Assembly: GCF_024679245.1 (NCBI RefSeq)
Contig: NC_090178.1
Coordinates: 20,445,213 to 20,509,212 of the forward strand
Direction: 5' to 3'
Length of the DNA: 64,000 bases
Source: Pseudorasbora parva
Taxonomy: Eukaryota > Chordata > Actinopteri > Cypriniformes > Gobionidae
The position numbers and the translations under genes were made by a program. How positions within the stretch are numbered: position 1 is the stretch's first letter; each line of letters opens with the position of its first letter. Under the pieces are notes generated by a model that searched no databases, was not told where the DNA came from, and worked only from the letters and a program-made list of their open reading frames with translations. Of the stretch, positions 1-9,683 are shown piece by piece.

Positions 1-319
1 TGCGTCCTTCCCAGTCCAGTCTTTCTGAGGCTTGTAGGCTAGTGTTCTCCTCAGCAATTAAACACTAGAATGAGACAGTGTAGTAAGTGTGCATGGTATA
101 TTTTTGCTAATATATTTTTGTCTTACATTTCATAATAAACTCAAACAAGGTCAGTGCTGACTCATTTTCCATAAGTTTATTTTTGTGATTTTAAATGTGC
201 GCTAATTAGGATGGGGGATTTTAGGCCACAAAGGATAAATCGAAGGACTCGAAGCGAGGGCTCCCTTCCAAGGATTCTTCCAATTGAGATGGCTTTCAGT
301 GACTTTTGATGACATGGCA
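1..319. other. Non-coding, no feature recognised
   Basis: AT-rich sequence with no long open frame, RNA gene or recognisable repeat end. It stops where the terminal inverted repeat of the next element begins. Confidence 0.5.
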
Positions 320-413
320 CACTCAAAAAAATGATTGTATGATGCTGTTCACTTTATTTAAGCAATTTGTCTTGATTTAACACCATTATATCAGGGTTCT
401 GGTTCACGGGCAT

Positions 414-914
414 TTAGGGAGTATGGCAGGGTGACGCAGCGTCTTGTTCCCTCTTCAGGGAACTAAGGTTACAAACGTAACCGAGACGTTCCCTATCAGG
501 GAACTCGAGCTGCGGCGAAACACTGTGAGAACGCTTATACCCGCATCGCCATAGGACCAAGTGCTCGTATGTGTGAAACCTCAGCGCACACGACAATGAC
601 AACACGTGCGCCCCAACTGTAGATGCTACATCAAGTTTGTAGAATCTGACAAAGGTAAGCGGCGAGGACCAGCCTGCCGCATTACAAACATCTTGGAGGG
701 AAGCCCCTGACAACAATGCTTTAGAAGCAGCCATAGCCCTAGTAGAATGAGCCCGGACAGCCAAAGGAGACGGCTGTCTGGACGCCTCGTAAGCAAGCGA
801 GATGGTCTCGACCACCCACTTGCTCATTCTCTGCTTAGACACTGGAGCACCCCTCTTCGTCACCCGCCTATGACGTTCCTTCTTCCGATTGGACTGATTC
901 GACACGCGCTTCAT
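414..914 (-). pseudogene. DIRS tyrosine recombinase, C-terminal fragment
   Basis: The frame encodes the last part of a tyrosine recombinase (YR). Visible motifs in order are a basic stretch (NQSNRKKERHRRVTKR), the box RAHSTRAMAASKAL containing the catalytic H-x-x-R pair, a conserved DVCNAAGWSSPLTFVRFY block and the nucleophile candidate Tyr in RFYKLDV. The N-terminal catalytic Arg is absent, so it cannot be active alone. The open frame continues upstream to 1202, but that part is AT-rich and looks non-coding; downstream it runs through the terminal repeat. In an intact DIRS element this enzyme would integrate circular cDNA in the nucleus. Known: the YR motifs. Inferred: the DIRS1-like assignment. 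Confidence 0.7.
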
Positions 915-978
915 GATGCAATCACGCAGAGGCGTTCTCACAGCGTTTCGACGCAGCTCAAGTTCCCTGATAGGGAAC
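436..978 (-). mobile_element. Internally deleted DIRS-like tyrosine-recombinase retrotransposon
   Basis: A 47-bp inverted repeat (488-534 against 932-978, 44 of 47 positions pairing) brackets the 3' end of a DIRS tyrosine-recombinase gene read on the minus strand. Blocks of the type GTTCCCTATCAGGGAAC and a GGTTACAAACGTAACC palindrome (467-482) are typical of fish DIRS terminal repeats. DIRS elements end in inverted rather than direct repeats and integrate with a tyrosine recombinase, not a DDE integrase. Gag, RT and RNase H are missing, so a terminal repeat has been joined almost directly to the recombinase C-terminus: a non-autonomous deletion derivative of about 0.55 kb. Confidence 0.7.
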
Positions 979-1631
979 TTGATGTTTTTTATTTTCAAAT
1001 AACATGTTTCAATCAAGTAACCCAATAAAACAGGACATTCACTTCCCATCATGCTTTGCAAAGGGACTAAATTCAGAGAGTAAATGTTTAAATAAAGTGC
1101 TATTTTATGCATTTTTAACAAGATATGTTTAATAATGTTTAATGTTCTGTTATGTTGGTATTTAAAAGTTGGTGTTATGTTAGTGGTTTTTGAGGTTACC
1201 ATTGGTGTAGAGCATGTGCTTGGTGTGACGACCTGCTAAAAACAATTAAAGTTCTTTTAATAATGAAAAACAACTACTTTGAGCATTCCTTGGATGTAAC
1301 AAAAACATCTTCTGGATCGCAAATAAGGTTTTGTAAAAGATTTTCTCTTTAGATAACATTTGTGAATTTGTAATTAAGCGGGATTACTTGTTATGGATTT
1401 AGTTTGATATTCATTTTAGAATAATTGAACTTAATAGTTTTGGACAAAATTAAGAATGTTAAGCTGATTCAACTAAATGGCATTGAATCAACCTTACGTA
1501 AAAAAAAACTAAAAAAAAAACGTACGTTTACTGCAATAAACAATGTTAATTAAATTCAACATAAACCAATTACGTGGAACCTGTTGACATTAAAAAAAAA
1601 AAAAACATCCAACGTATCATTTTTTTGAGTG

Positions 1632-2001
1632 CAGCTGAGATATACAGCGTTCGTAGAATACAGCCTTAAGCTTGAGAAACACCCAAAACAAATTCATATT
1701 GCCCAAGAAGAATATTAAGCATGATATGCAAGGGATACCGCTTCGCTTCGGGGTCCTGATCAATCTGTCGGTCTTTATTCTGCGACAACAACCGGCTGGG
1801 AGTACATTATCCCACTTATTACACAGCTTCTTGTCTCAAGTAAATAAGACACAAAATATTGTCGTGAGTTTAAATATTTTATAAGCTCTTATGGAAAGAA
1901 AAACAGTTCCAAACTGCTATAAGCCTTTATCCATTGCTGAAAAGAATTTATTTTATTTTCTTTCTTTTTTTTTAGCATAATATGTTGAAATGAATGCTGA
2001 A
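1632..2001. other. Non-coding, no feature recognised
   Basis: AT-rich unique sequence. A 70-codon open frame at 1672-1884 has no recognisable domain and is treated as chance. Confidence 0.4.
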
Positions 2002-2620
2002 AGGGATAGTTCACCTAAAAATGAAAATTTGAAGTCATCCTATGTGTATATGACATTCTTCTTTCAGACATAATATCTGAGTTATATTTTAAAAGTCCTA
2101 GCTAATCCAAGCTTTTGGTAGTAGTTGTAGCTCTATTTTTGAAGTCCATAAAAAATGCAGCTGTCCGTCAAATTAGGAGTTAATAAAGACTTCTGAATTT
2201 AATCGAAGAGTTTGTGTAAGAAAAATATCCACATTTAAAACTTCATAATGTAAAGTTCCAGCCTATCCGCTTCCGTGGAAAAAGTGTTGAAAGTGCCTTC
2301 TCTCAGTTCAAGATGCGTACGGCCTTTTGAACTGTAGCGGCACTTTCAACACTTTTCCCAAATTGAATATGTAATGCCATGGGACGAAAGGCCTTTATTT
2401 AAAAAATTTTAAAAAGCCTTGGAGCACGTTATTTGATGGACAGATGCATTTTTTTATTGATTGTAAAAACAGCTACATCTACTGCCATTAAAATGCTTGG
2501 ATTAGCCAGGACTTTTTTTAATATAACATTTTTAATTATCCGTTTAAAAAAACAATGTCTTATACACCTAGGATGACTTGAGGGTGAGTGGGCTTATTTT
2601 CATTTTTTTTTGAACACCTT
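2002..2620. repeat. Long foldback MITE, Angel-like
   Basis: The left end AGGGATAGTTCACCTAAAAA is a widespread cyprinid repeat end (Angel/Kolobok-type as I recall). The right arm repeats the left in inverted order: the block around 2100-2170 (CTAATCCAAGC, GTAGTTGTAGCTC, GCTGTCCGTCAAAT) pairs with 2437-2510, and the centre (GTGTTGAAAGTGCC near 2285, GGCACTTTCAACAC near 2338) forms the loop-proximal stem. The whole 0.6 kb can fold into one hairpin. It has no coding capacity; the right terminus is degraded and no TTAA duplication survives. Confidence 0.65.
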
Positions 2621-4510
2621 GAAATCTTCTTCCATTATAACCCGTGGTTAAGTGCTTCAGTCACGAGATAGCACCAGACAGTGTCGGAGTGACATGTTAA
2701 GCATATAAGTATACCGGTCAAGATAACTCGTAGTACCCGGCTGAGCAGTGTGTTATTCAACTCTGGTGGTTGTTATCTGAGAATAACAGCACACTGGAAT
2801 GCGCGATTGACCAATCAGAATTAAGAATTTCACAGAGTCATGTAATAATATAGAGACAACACATTGTTTGCACGATTAACAAACTGACTTTAAGTATTAC
2901 ATTGACTTTTCTAAGCTTTCCACAAACTTTTGACTTTGAAACCGGCAAATGTATAAATATAAAATCAAATGTATTTTTTAGTACTTTAACAGTAAATAAT
3001 GTTTTACTCTCAAACTAAAAAGTGCAAATATTACCGGTTCCTGTGTGTTGTGTGACCAAACCACATTGATATTGCGAGATTGAAATACACAAAAACTGCC
3101 ATGAGATCGTTTTGGAATGACATTAGGGGGGATAAATAATGAGAGCATTTCAGTTTTAGGTGAACTGCCTCAAAGACCTGCAATGTGAACTTAAAAGTCT
3201 TACCTCTGACAAAATCTGAATGAAATGTGTTCATTAAATCATAAACAGAATAGCGAAAATCCACCTAATTAAACTCATGAGAGGTTACATAGAAGACTAA
3301 CCTTCTTGATTAAACATGCCTGACTGACATCTTAGATCAGTTTTGCCAGCATCCAATAATTACAGTCACTTCTCACCAAAAATCAATAATTAACCGTTCA
3401 ATGTGAATGGGCCTGTATTCAGTGATTATCCTTATCTTAAAAAAAGAAAAGAAATTCTTTACACCATAATCGAAGAGATTCATATTCAACCCCATGTTAT
3501 TCCATCATTACCGCTATTCAAAATAAAGGAATCTAGAGTGGCAATTTGATGATTCTGCTTATTCAGTGAAAATCCATGGTGAATAAATATCATATTATTT
3601 TTTTTGCTATTGTTGTTTAGGTATTAAGTAAAACCGTAAGTCTTTCCTAGCGTAATCTTTTTTCTTGTCTTCCATCTATTTCTCATTAATGTTGTATAAT
3701 GTATTAAAGAGGCTCACAGCCTGCCTTCCTGAAACCCTTTTTCCATTCCCGATCTGAGTGGTCCGTTTTTCCCAAGTCAGCAGAGTGTGTGCTTTCAATT
3801 TGATGCTGTGCTTTAATATGAGGACAAAGCTTCCCACAGGTGTTTCATCTTCTGAGTTACTCAGACCTTGGCGGGAATGACAAGGTAGGGAACGAGGTGA
3901 CAGCAAGTGTGGACTATGTGTCTCTCACACTCACACACTGCCAGACTTCTGCATACTGCAGAATATTTACAGTATCCGGGGCTTTGAAACACAGTGGTCA
4001 TTAAATAGGCAGTGAGCAGCATCATCCAAGTGCTCAATGAATTCAACGGCAATAAACTGTATATTATTTCCGAGGGCCGTTTGCTAATCCGTTCACTTGG
4101 CATCTGCTTCTACATTAGATCCAAATTCGCTTCAAGGCCATAGTGAATAGCCTGATGTTAAGAGGCAACACGTTCTTTAATACACTGCCAAACGCTTGCC
4201 TTTTCATTGTGCTGCATGATATAATTATTGTGAAACATTTTAAATTGCCATTTAAATCATGATTTCAGACTACAACTGAGATTAAATAAATATTGCAAGG
4301 TTATTTGCAACTCCGTGTCTACAGGCAGCATTGGTGGTGTGCTGTCGATTACCACAGACAAAATTAGCCGGTAATGTGTTTACAACTTAAAATGAGAACC
4401 TAACTGTGGGTGGGAGGGTTTAAACACAGAAATGCTAAGCTTGTATTTTTACTAAAGTGCTTAGATAAAATCTTCAGGAGAAATAATGTTTCCTGAATTG
4501 TAAAGTTGTC
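2621..4510. other. Non-coding; one possible dispersed repeat at about 2700-2850
   Basis: No gene. The stretch near 2785-2850 (GAATAACAGCACACTGGAAT and GACCAATCAGAATT) resembles a common cyprinid interspersed repeat, but no ends can be set. The rest looks unique. Short open frames at 3031-3264 and 3676-4103 show no domains. Confidence 0.35.
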
Positions 4511-4514
4511 TTAA

Positions 4515-5338
4515 TGTGGCCACTGGAAATGACACTCAGGACCAACAGATATAGGTGAGGTTCGTATTTTATTCCTTAACAATTGAGTTGGGGTCTCTAC
4601 TTCTTTTATTTATAGTATGTGGGGCGAAAAGCCATAAGAAACCAAAAGGCAATGTCAGAATATCTTCAGATTTCACAACAAACGGTTAACCCCAAAAATA
4701 AAGACAGTATAAAGTACAATTTGTTGTCTCTTCTTGTGTGCAATAATAAAGGAACAATGCAAAAAAAGTACAACAGCAGTAATAATAATAATACGGTAGT
4801 GGCACTCTAACCAAAAAAAGAAAACAACATCTTAGAACTGCACAAACAGTTAGACTGTAATACCACTTACAAAAATACACTTAAAATAATATAGTGTGGA
4901 CATTACTCACTTTTCCTGTGTTTCTTTTAAACACACTGATATATCACATCTTTCACGTGAACAGGCCTCTTCTATACAGGTGGTACGTTAGCTCAGCCAC
5001 ACTTACACATCTACGCAATCCTGCGTAAACATCCAACTCCCTATGGATATAAATTTACATTCAATGCAATCTTCCAGTAAACAGCTAATATACACTTTCA
5101 TGAAAGCATTATGCATATATCCGTACCTGGACGATATCAAATTACACCTAAGCAGCAATTGTGCGCACATACAGCATAACTCTGTGACTTCCTCATCGCG
5201 AGTGTGCGCCTGTGTTTGTCCCGACATGCGATGACGTCACCTGACTTTTCTTAAAGGAGCCTCGTTATTTTCTCTGCAGATATATACTGCACTATCATTA
5301 AAAGTATTTAAACTCCCCTTAACCATCACCTGGTTACA
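4515..5338 (-). repeat. 3' LTR of the gypsy element (824 bp)
   Basis: In element orientation it runs from TGTAACCAGG at 5338 to CAGTGGCCACA at 4515. It matches the other LTR throughout; the only differences I noticed are at about 4684-4688 (CGGTTAAC here, CGATAAC in the other copy). It holds a perfect TGACGTCA box, TATA-like stretches and AATAAA motifs near its 3' part, as expected for U3-R-U5. Short open frames inside it are not genes. Confidence 0.93.
5232..5239 (-). promoter_or_regulatory. CRE-type palindrome TGACGTCA in the 3' LTR
   Basis: A perfect CREB/ATF consensus octamer about 100 bp from the LTR start in element orientation, the usual place for U3 enhancers. A function is inferred only. 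Confidence 0.45.
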
Positions 5339-5349
5339 TTCTCCCCTGC
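5339..5349 (-). promoter_or_regulatory. Polypurine tract (plus-strand primer site)
   Basis: On the minus strand GCAGGGGAGAA lies directly before the 3' LTR start TGTAACC. A purine run in this position primes plus-strand DNA synthesis in LTR retrotransposons. Confidence 0.75.
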
Positions 5350-5378
5350 ATTAGGGTAAGCGTCATCGATTACTCATT

Positions 5379-7001
5379 TCAAACCAGAGTACTCTTGATC
5401 TCTTTCACTGCTTCCCTAAATAACACAGAACTCAAATCAGCCAATATCTGTGAAACTGCCGCCGGACTTATAGAGGTACAGTCCAGGACAGACCTTGGCT
5501 CATGGTGCAAATTTGAATGCTGCCCAGCATTTGGCCTCCTACTAAGTCGCCGTGGTGCAGCAACAGGATGAGTTAACACGCTGGTAATTGCATCCAGCCT
5601 TTCCTCGGTCTCCGATGTGTCAGTAGGCTCTGATAAGGTATTGGCATGAGCAGAATCAACCGATTCTCTGTTGAATACCACATCGGACACATGTCCTTCG
5701 TCCTGTTGGCCCACAGATTTGGTGCCAAGATCTCTTACTGCAGGCACACAAGATCTCTTCTCCATCAAAACTTCACCCTCCTCTGAATCCTCTGACTCAG
5801 TTTCCTTGTGGGACTCCGACTTTTCCTTTTGTGCCTTTGACCTTCTCCTAGGGGCAGGAGTAGGATGATTCACACAGGGCCTGATGTCAACCCTGTTAAC
5901 TCTCTTTGCAGGCCCACCTTCCAATGGCTCCACTGTGTAGGTGTTATTCATAATCCCTACAACCCGATATATGGTTGGCCCCCAGGCATCCTGGATTTTG
6001 TGACGCCCTACGGGCCTGTTCCTCAGGTACACCAGTGCCCCGACCTCAATCCTCGGGCAATGGACTCTATCCTTGTCCAAAGAGATGCGCTCAGCAGCCT
6101 TTTGTTCAGAATACTCCCTTGCCCTGGTATGTGCATCATTTAGACGTTTTTGATGGACCGACAGCCAGTCATGTTTCTGGTTTACAACTTGCTCTTGTCC
6201 CAGCAGGGAATCCACTGGCAGATAAGGATCAACTCCAAACAATAAATAATATGGAGAATAGCCAGTGGTCGCATGAGGTGTTGCATTATATGCATAAACC
6301 AGCTCTGGTAGGTATTCGGGCCATCTGCGTTTCTTCTCAGGTGGCAGCGTTCTCAACAGGTCATGTAGTGTCCTATTGAAGCGCTCGCACTGAGCGTTGC
6401 CAGTAGGGTGGTATGGAGTGGTGCTCTTTTTTACCCCATAAAGCTTACAAAGTTCAGCCACCACCTCACTCTCAAAATTACGGCCCTGATCAGAATGCAG
6501 ACGTGTCGGAATACCATACTTCATGAACCACTCTCTAAGCAGCACCTTGGCAGTTGTGTCTGCTTTCTGATCTCGGGTAGGGAAGGCCTGAGTGAACTTT
6601 GTAAAAATGTCGGTGATTACAAGAACATTTTCCCTCCCATCGGATGCAGGTTCCAGGACAGTGAAGTCCACAGCGATTACTTCAAGAGGTCTGGAAGCCA
6701 GGAACGATTTCATGGGAGGGTGGACCCTTGGCTGTGGCAGCTTAGAGATCACACATCGCTGACAATTTTTTATCCAGTCGTCCACATCATTGTGCATCCC
6801 TATCCAGAAGCACCTGCGCCTCAACAATTGGAGGGTACGCTCGACACCTTGGTGCCCCATAGTATTGTGCACATACTCCAGGACAGGCCTTTTCAAGCTG
6901 AGAGGTAACAAGAGCTGAGAACATTCCCCATGCCTGACATCCTCGAAGACACGGTACAGCAGACCTTGGCGCTCCCTGATGCTGTTCCAGTGCTTCAGCA
7001 T
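5379..7001 (-). CDS. Pol: integrase
   Basis: 540 residues from the first Met. Order: H2C2 zinc finger (H45, H50, C80, C83), DDE core with D112 (AVDFTVLEP), D171 (LHSDQGRNFES) and E207 (GNAQCERFNRTLHDLL), that is DD35E spacing; then a GPY/F-like module (DAWGPTIYRVVG) and a long acidic, low-complexity tail. Integrase inserts the cDNA into the genome. It is in the same frame as the RT/RNase H ORF; about 34 open codons lie between the amber at 7101-7103 and this Met, so it is the C-terminal part of one pol frame split by one stop. All catalytic residues are present. Without read-through this copy makes no integrase fused to RT. Confidence 0.92.
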   Translation of the reverse strand: MLKHWNSIRERQGLLYRVFEDVRHGECSQLLLPLSLKRPVLEYVHNTMGHQGVERTLQLLRRRCFWIGMHNDVDDWIKNCQRCVISKLPQPRVHPPMKSFLASRPLEVIAVDFTVLEPASDGRENVLVITDIFTKFTQAFPTRDQKADTTAKVLLREWFMKYGIPTRLHSDQGRNFESEVVAELCKLYGVKKSTTPYHPTGNAQCERFNRTLHDLLRTLPPEKKRRWPEYLPELVYAYNATPHATTGYSPYYLLFGVDPYLPVDSLLGQEQVVNQKHDWLSVHQKRLNDAHTRAREYSEQKAAERISLDKDRVHCPRIEVGALVYLRNRPVGRHKIQDAWGPTIYRVVGIMNNTYTVEPLEGGPAKRVNRVDIRPCVNHPTPAPRRRSKAQKEKSESHKETESEDSEEGEVLMEKRSCVPAVRDLGTKSVGQQDEGHVSDVVFNRESVDSAHANTLSEPTDTSETEERLDAITSVLTHPVAAPRRLSRRPNAGQHSNLHHEPRSVLDCTSISPAAVSQILADLSSVLFREAVKEIKSTLV

Positions 7002-7100
7002 TGACCGAACAGATTTTGGCAGAGATTTTAGCTCCTTTCCATGGGGTTTTCTCTTTTTATCCCAAAACTTCCTGAATCCACTAATTACAAAGTCTTGCTG

Positions 7101-9683
7101 CTAGAAGCCAATTAATTGATCAGCTGAATAGCCTGGAAAGGTGGAAGTATTTCCCTGCCCTAGTCCATTACCATCATCCAGGGAGTTAGACACTCCAGCT
7201 CGCATTTGCCTCACTTTACAGCAGTACATTCCAGCAGCCACCAGTGCAGGGTCCAGGTCTGTACCACGATGAATCCAACCACATACTGCCACACATCCAT
7301 CATACTCTGCATCCTCAGAAGCTGTCTCAGGCTCCCCTGCAAACGGCTGTCTAGACAGTGTGTCAGCAACTGTGTTCCGATGCCCCGGACGATACCGGAC
7401 ATCAAAATCAAAGATAGATAACTGTGAAATCCATCTTTGTTCAATCGCTCCAAACCTTGCTGTCTTCAAGTGGCACAGAGGATTATTGTCAGTGATCACA
7501 GTAAATTTGGACCCCAACAAATACCCCCGAAACTTCTCAACAATCGCCCACTTGAGAGCAAGCAGCTCAAGTTTCATGCTGCTGTAGTTTGTATCGTATT
7601 TTTCTGCATCTCTCAACCGTCTACTTGCAAAGGCAATGGCACGTTTTACATCTCCCTGTTGCTGATATAAAACGGCCCCCAGTCCCTGACTGCTCGCATC
7701 TGTCTCTACAATAAAGGGCTTAGAATAGTCTGCCACCCCTAAGATAGGCGCACTAGTAAGTTTATTCTTCAGAGTGTCAAAAGCGGTCTGACATTCTTCA
7801 GTCCACAGACTCCCCAAAAAGACATTAGTTCTGCTGAAGCTTCCAGGGGTCAGACATAAATTCACTACGTCATGAAGTGGGCCAGCTATCTTAGAGAACC
7901 CCTGAATAAACCGTCTGTAGTAACTACAGAGCCCAAGGAATGATCTCAATTCCTTTAGCGTGGACGGAACTGGCCACTGTTTTATAACTGCCACTTTCTG
8001 AGGGTCTGTGCCAATACCATTAGCAGATACCTGATGTCCCAGGAACACAACCTCCGACTGAATAAAGTGACATTTTTCTAATTTGACCTTGAGACCAGTG
8101 TCCTGAAGCCGGCTCAATACAGTTTCCAGCCTTACCAAGTGCTCCTGGAACGTTGAGGAATATACGAGGATATCATCTAGGTAAACTAACAAAATCTGGA
8201 AAACAAGATCATTCATGGTGGCCTGCATCAGCCTTTGAAAGGTTGCAGGTCCATTGCAGACCCCGAATGGCATGCGCAGATATTCATATAGGCCAAAAGG
8301 AGTCGAGAAAGCTGTCTTGTGCCGGTCTCCTTCTGCCACGGCCACCTGATGATATCCACTTGCTAAGTCAATTGTCGAGAAGTAACAGGCTCCCCGCAGA
8401 GCATCAAAGCTTTCATCGATTCGGGGTAAGGGAAAGGCATCTTTCTTCGTTTTCTGATTTAGCTTTCGATAATCTACACATAGCCTGATACTACCGTCTG
8501 CTTTACGTACCAGCACGATTGGCGATGCATAGGCACTATTACTTTCTCGTATGACTCCTTTCCTCACCAGTTGTGAGATGTGATCCTTCACTTCTCTATA
8601 CTGATTAGGAGGAACTCGACGATAGGGCTGTGTGACAGGCTCATCATCAGTTAAGTGGATTTCATGTGTGATCTTGTCAGTATAACCTAGGTCCTCATCC
8701 TCTAGGGCAAATATATCAATGTACTTCTTCAACAATGACCTAAGCTGAGCTTGCTCATGCTCTGTTCCTCCTACATCAATCTTATCCAAGATTTCCTGCA
8801 CATGGTCTCTGCTTTGCCCATCCTTCAAATTTAAAGTCACCTGTTCAAGGTTTGCCGAAATCCGCTGAAACTTTACTTCACACTGCTGCGAGCTGTCCAC
8901 GCACTCCACCTCTGATAGGATACCCAGCCGGGTCCTGGGTGATAACCACACATCCTCCTGGGAAAAATTCACAATTTTTACAGGTATGCAGGGACAATGG
9001 GGGTCAACGAGGGTTGGGATGACTACCAGACCTCCTGGCAATGAAGTACTAAGAGGTTCTAACAACATAGGACTTCCTTCCCCGACACCCCCCTTAAATC
9101 CGGTTGCTGTACTTGTCACAACCGATCCCGCAGGTATGTGCTCTGTCCATTTTCCAGCTAAACGCACAACAGCTTTTCTTTTTACAGTACATGTCTGTAC
9201 TTTCTGGAAAACATGTCTCCAATCAGAATCTAATTTTCCCCCTAAAGTGGTATCGAATTCTGCCTGGACCAGCTGTCTACATCGGCTGATTATATTCATT
9301 CCTAGGATGCACGGCACTGTGTTTTCAGGGCTAGAAAGATCTTTGACCACTAGAAAGCCACAATCCGGCATTTTAATTCCCATGGCCTCCACCTCAAGCT
9401 CCAAGTAACCCAGGTAGGGTATGTCAAGCCCATTGGCTGCTGTGAGCTTTAGCCACCCAGCCATGGAGAGAATGTCATCATCTTTTCCACACAAATGGTC
9501 TCTGAAAAACTGCTCAGTTATTGTGCTCACCTGGCTGCCTGTGTCCAATAGGCATTTAGTGGTGACACCACAAATTGAAAGCTCAACCACAGGACATGTG
9601 CCAACAGCTCGTTGCAACAACTGGTCACAGGTTGGAGGCACCTCTTTTGAGTCTGTTCGGCCCCCCCGGATTGCCCGACTCAC
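7101..9683 (-). CDS. Pol: protease, reverse transcriptase, RNase H
   Basis: 860 residues in the -1 frame relative to gag, overlapping the gag stop; the first codon of the open frame is GTG, so expression by -1 frameshifting is more likely than separate initiation. Domains: retropepsin with LLDTGSQVS (DTG 47-49); RT at about 350-560 with FSTIDLASGYHQ, MPFGVCNGPATFQ and the catalytic YLDD (501-504); RNase H at about 655-780 with D662 in ETDAS, E706, D732 in TDNN and D774. It processes the polyprotein and copies the RNA into DNA inside the particle. The frame ends at a TAG (7103-7101); reading on in the same frame reaches the integrase ORF without another stop. Confidence 0.93.
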   Translation of the reverse strand: MSRAIRGGRTDSKEVPPTCDQLLQRAVGTCPVVELSICGVTTKCLLDTGSQVSTITEQFFRDHLCGKDDDILSMAGWLKLTAANGLDIPYLGYLELEVEAMGIKMPDCGFLVVKDLSSPENTVPCILGMNIISRCRQLVQAEFDTTLGGKLDSDWRHVFQKVQTCTVKRKAVVRLAGKWTEHIPAGSVVTSTATGFKGGVGEGSPMLLEPLSTSLPGGLVVIPTLVDPHCPCIPVKIVNFSQEDVWLSPRTRLGILSEVECVDSSQQCEVKFQRISANLEQVTLNLKDGQSRDHVQEILDKIDVGGTEHEQAQLRSLLKKYIDIFALEDEDLGYTDKITHEIHLTDDEPVTQPYRRVPPNQYREVKDHISQLVRKGVIRESNSAYASPIVLVRKADGSIRLCVDYRKLNQKTKKDAFPLPRIDESFDALRGACYFSTIDLASGYHQVAVAEGDRHKTAFSTPFGLYEYLRMPFGVCNGPATFQRLMQATMNDLVFQILLVYLDDILVYSSTFQEHLVRLETVLSRLQDTGLKVKLEKCHFIQSEVVFLGHQVSANGIGTDPQKVAVIKQWPVPSTLKELRSFLGLCSYYRRFIQGFSKIAGPLHDVVNLCLTPGSFSRTNVFLGSLWTEECQTAFDTLKNKLTSAPILGVADYSKPFIVETDASSQGLGAVLYQQQGDVKRAIAFASRRLRDAEKYDTNYSSMKLELLALKWAIVEKFRGYLLGSKFTVITDNNPLCHLKTARFGAIEQRWISQLSIFDFDVRYRPGHRNTVADTLSRQPFAGEPETASEDAEYDGCVAVCGWIHRGTDLDPALVAAGMYCCKVRQMRAGVSNSLDDGNGLGQGNTSTFPGYSADQLIGF

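Larger units (their letters stand above)
320..1631. mobile_element. TIR-bounded DNA element containing a nested DIRS fragment
   Basis: The ends are a 16-bp inverted repeat: CACTCAAAAAAATGAT at 320-335 and its exact complement at 1616-1631. Between them the sequence is AT-rich and non-coding except for the DIRS piece at 436-978. I infer an old non-autonomous DNA transposon into which the DIRS copy inserted. I could not define a target duplication, so the superfamily is open. The terminal match could be partly chance because it includes an A7 run, but the spacing and the nested retroelement make a composite likely. Confidence 0.5.

Noticed and set aside
1672..1884. Small plus-strand frame as a peptide gene
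   Set aside because: AT-rich, no domain, length expected by chance.
5671..6908. Plus-strand open frames across the integrase region, including 6408-6908 (166 aa)
   Set aside because: Antisense shadows of the minus-strand integrase, with no domains of their own.
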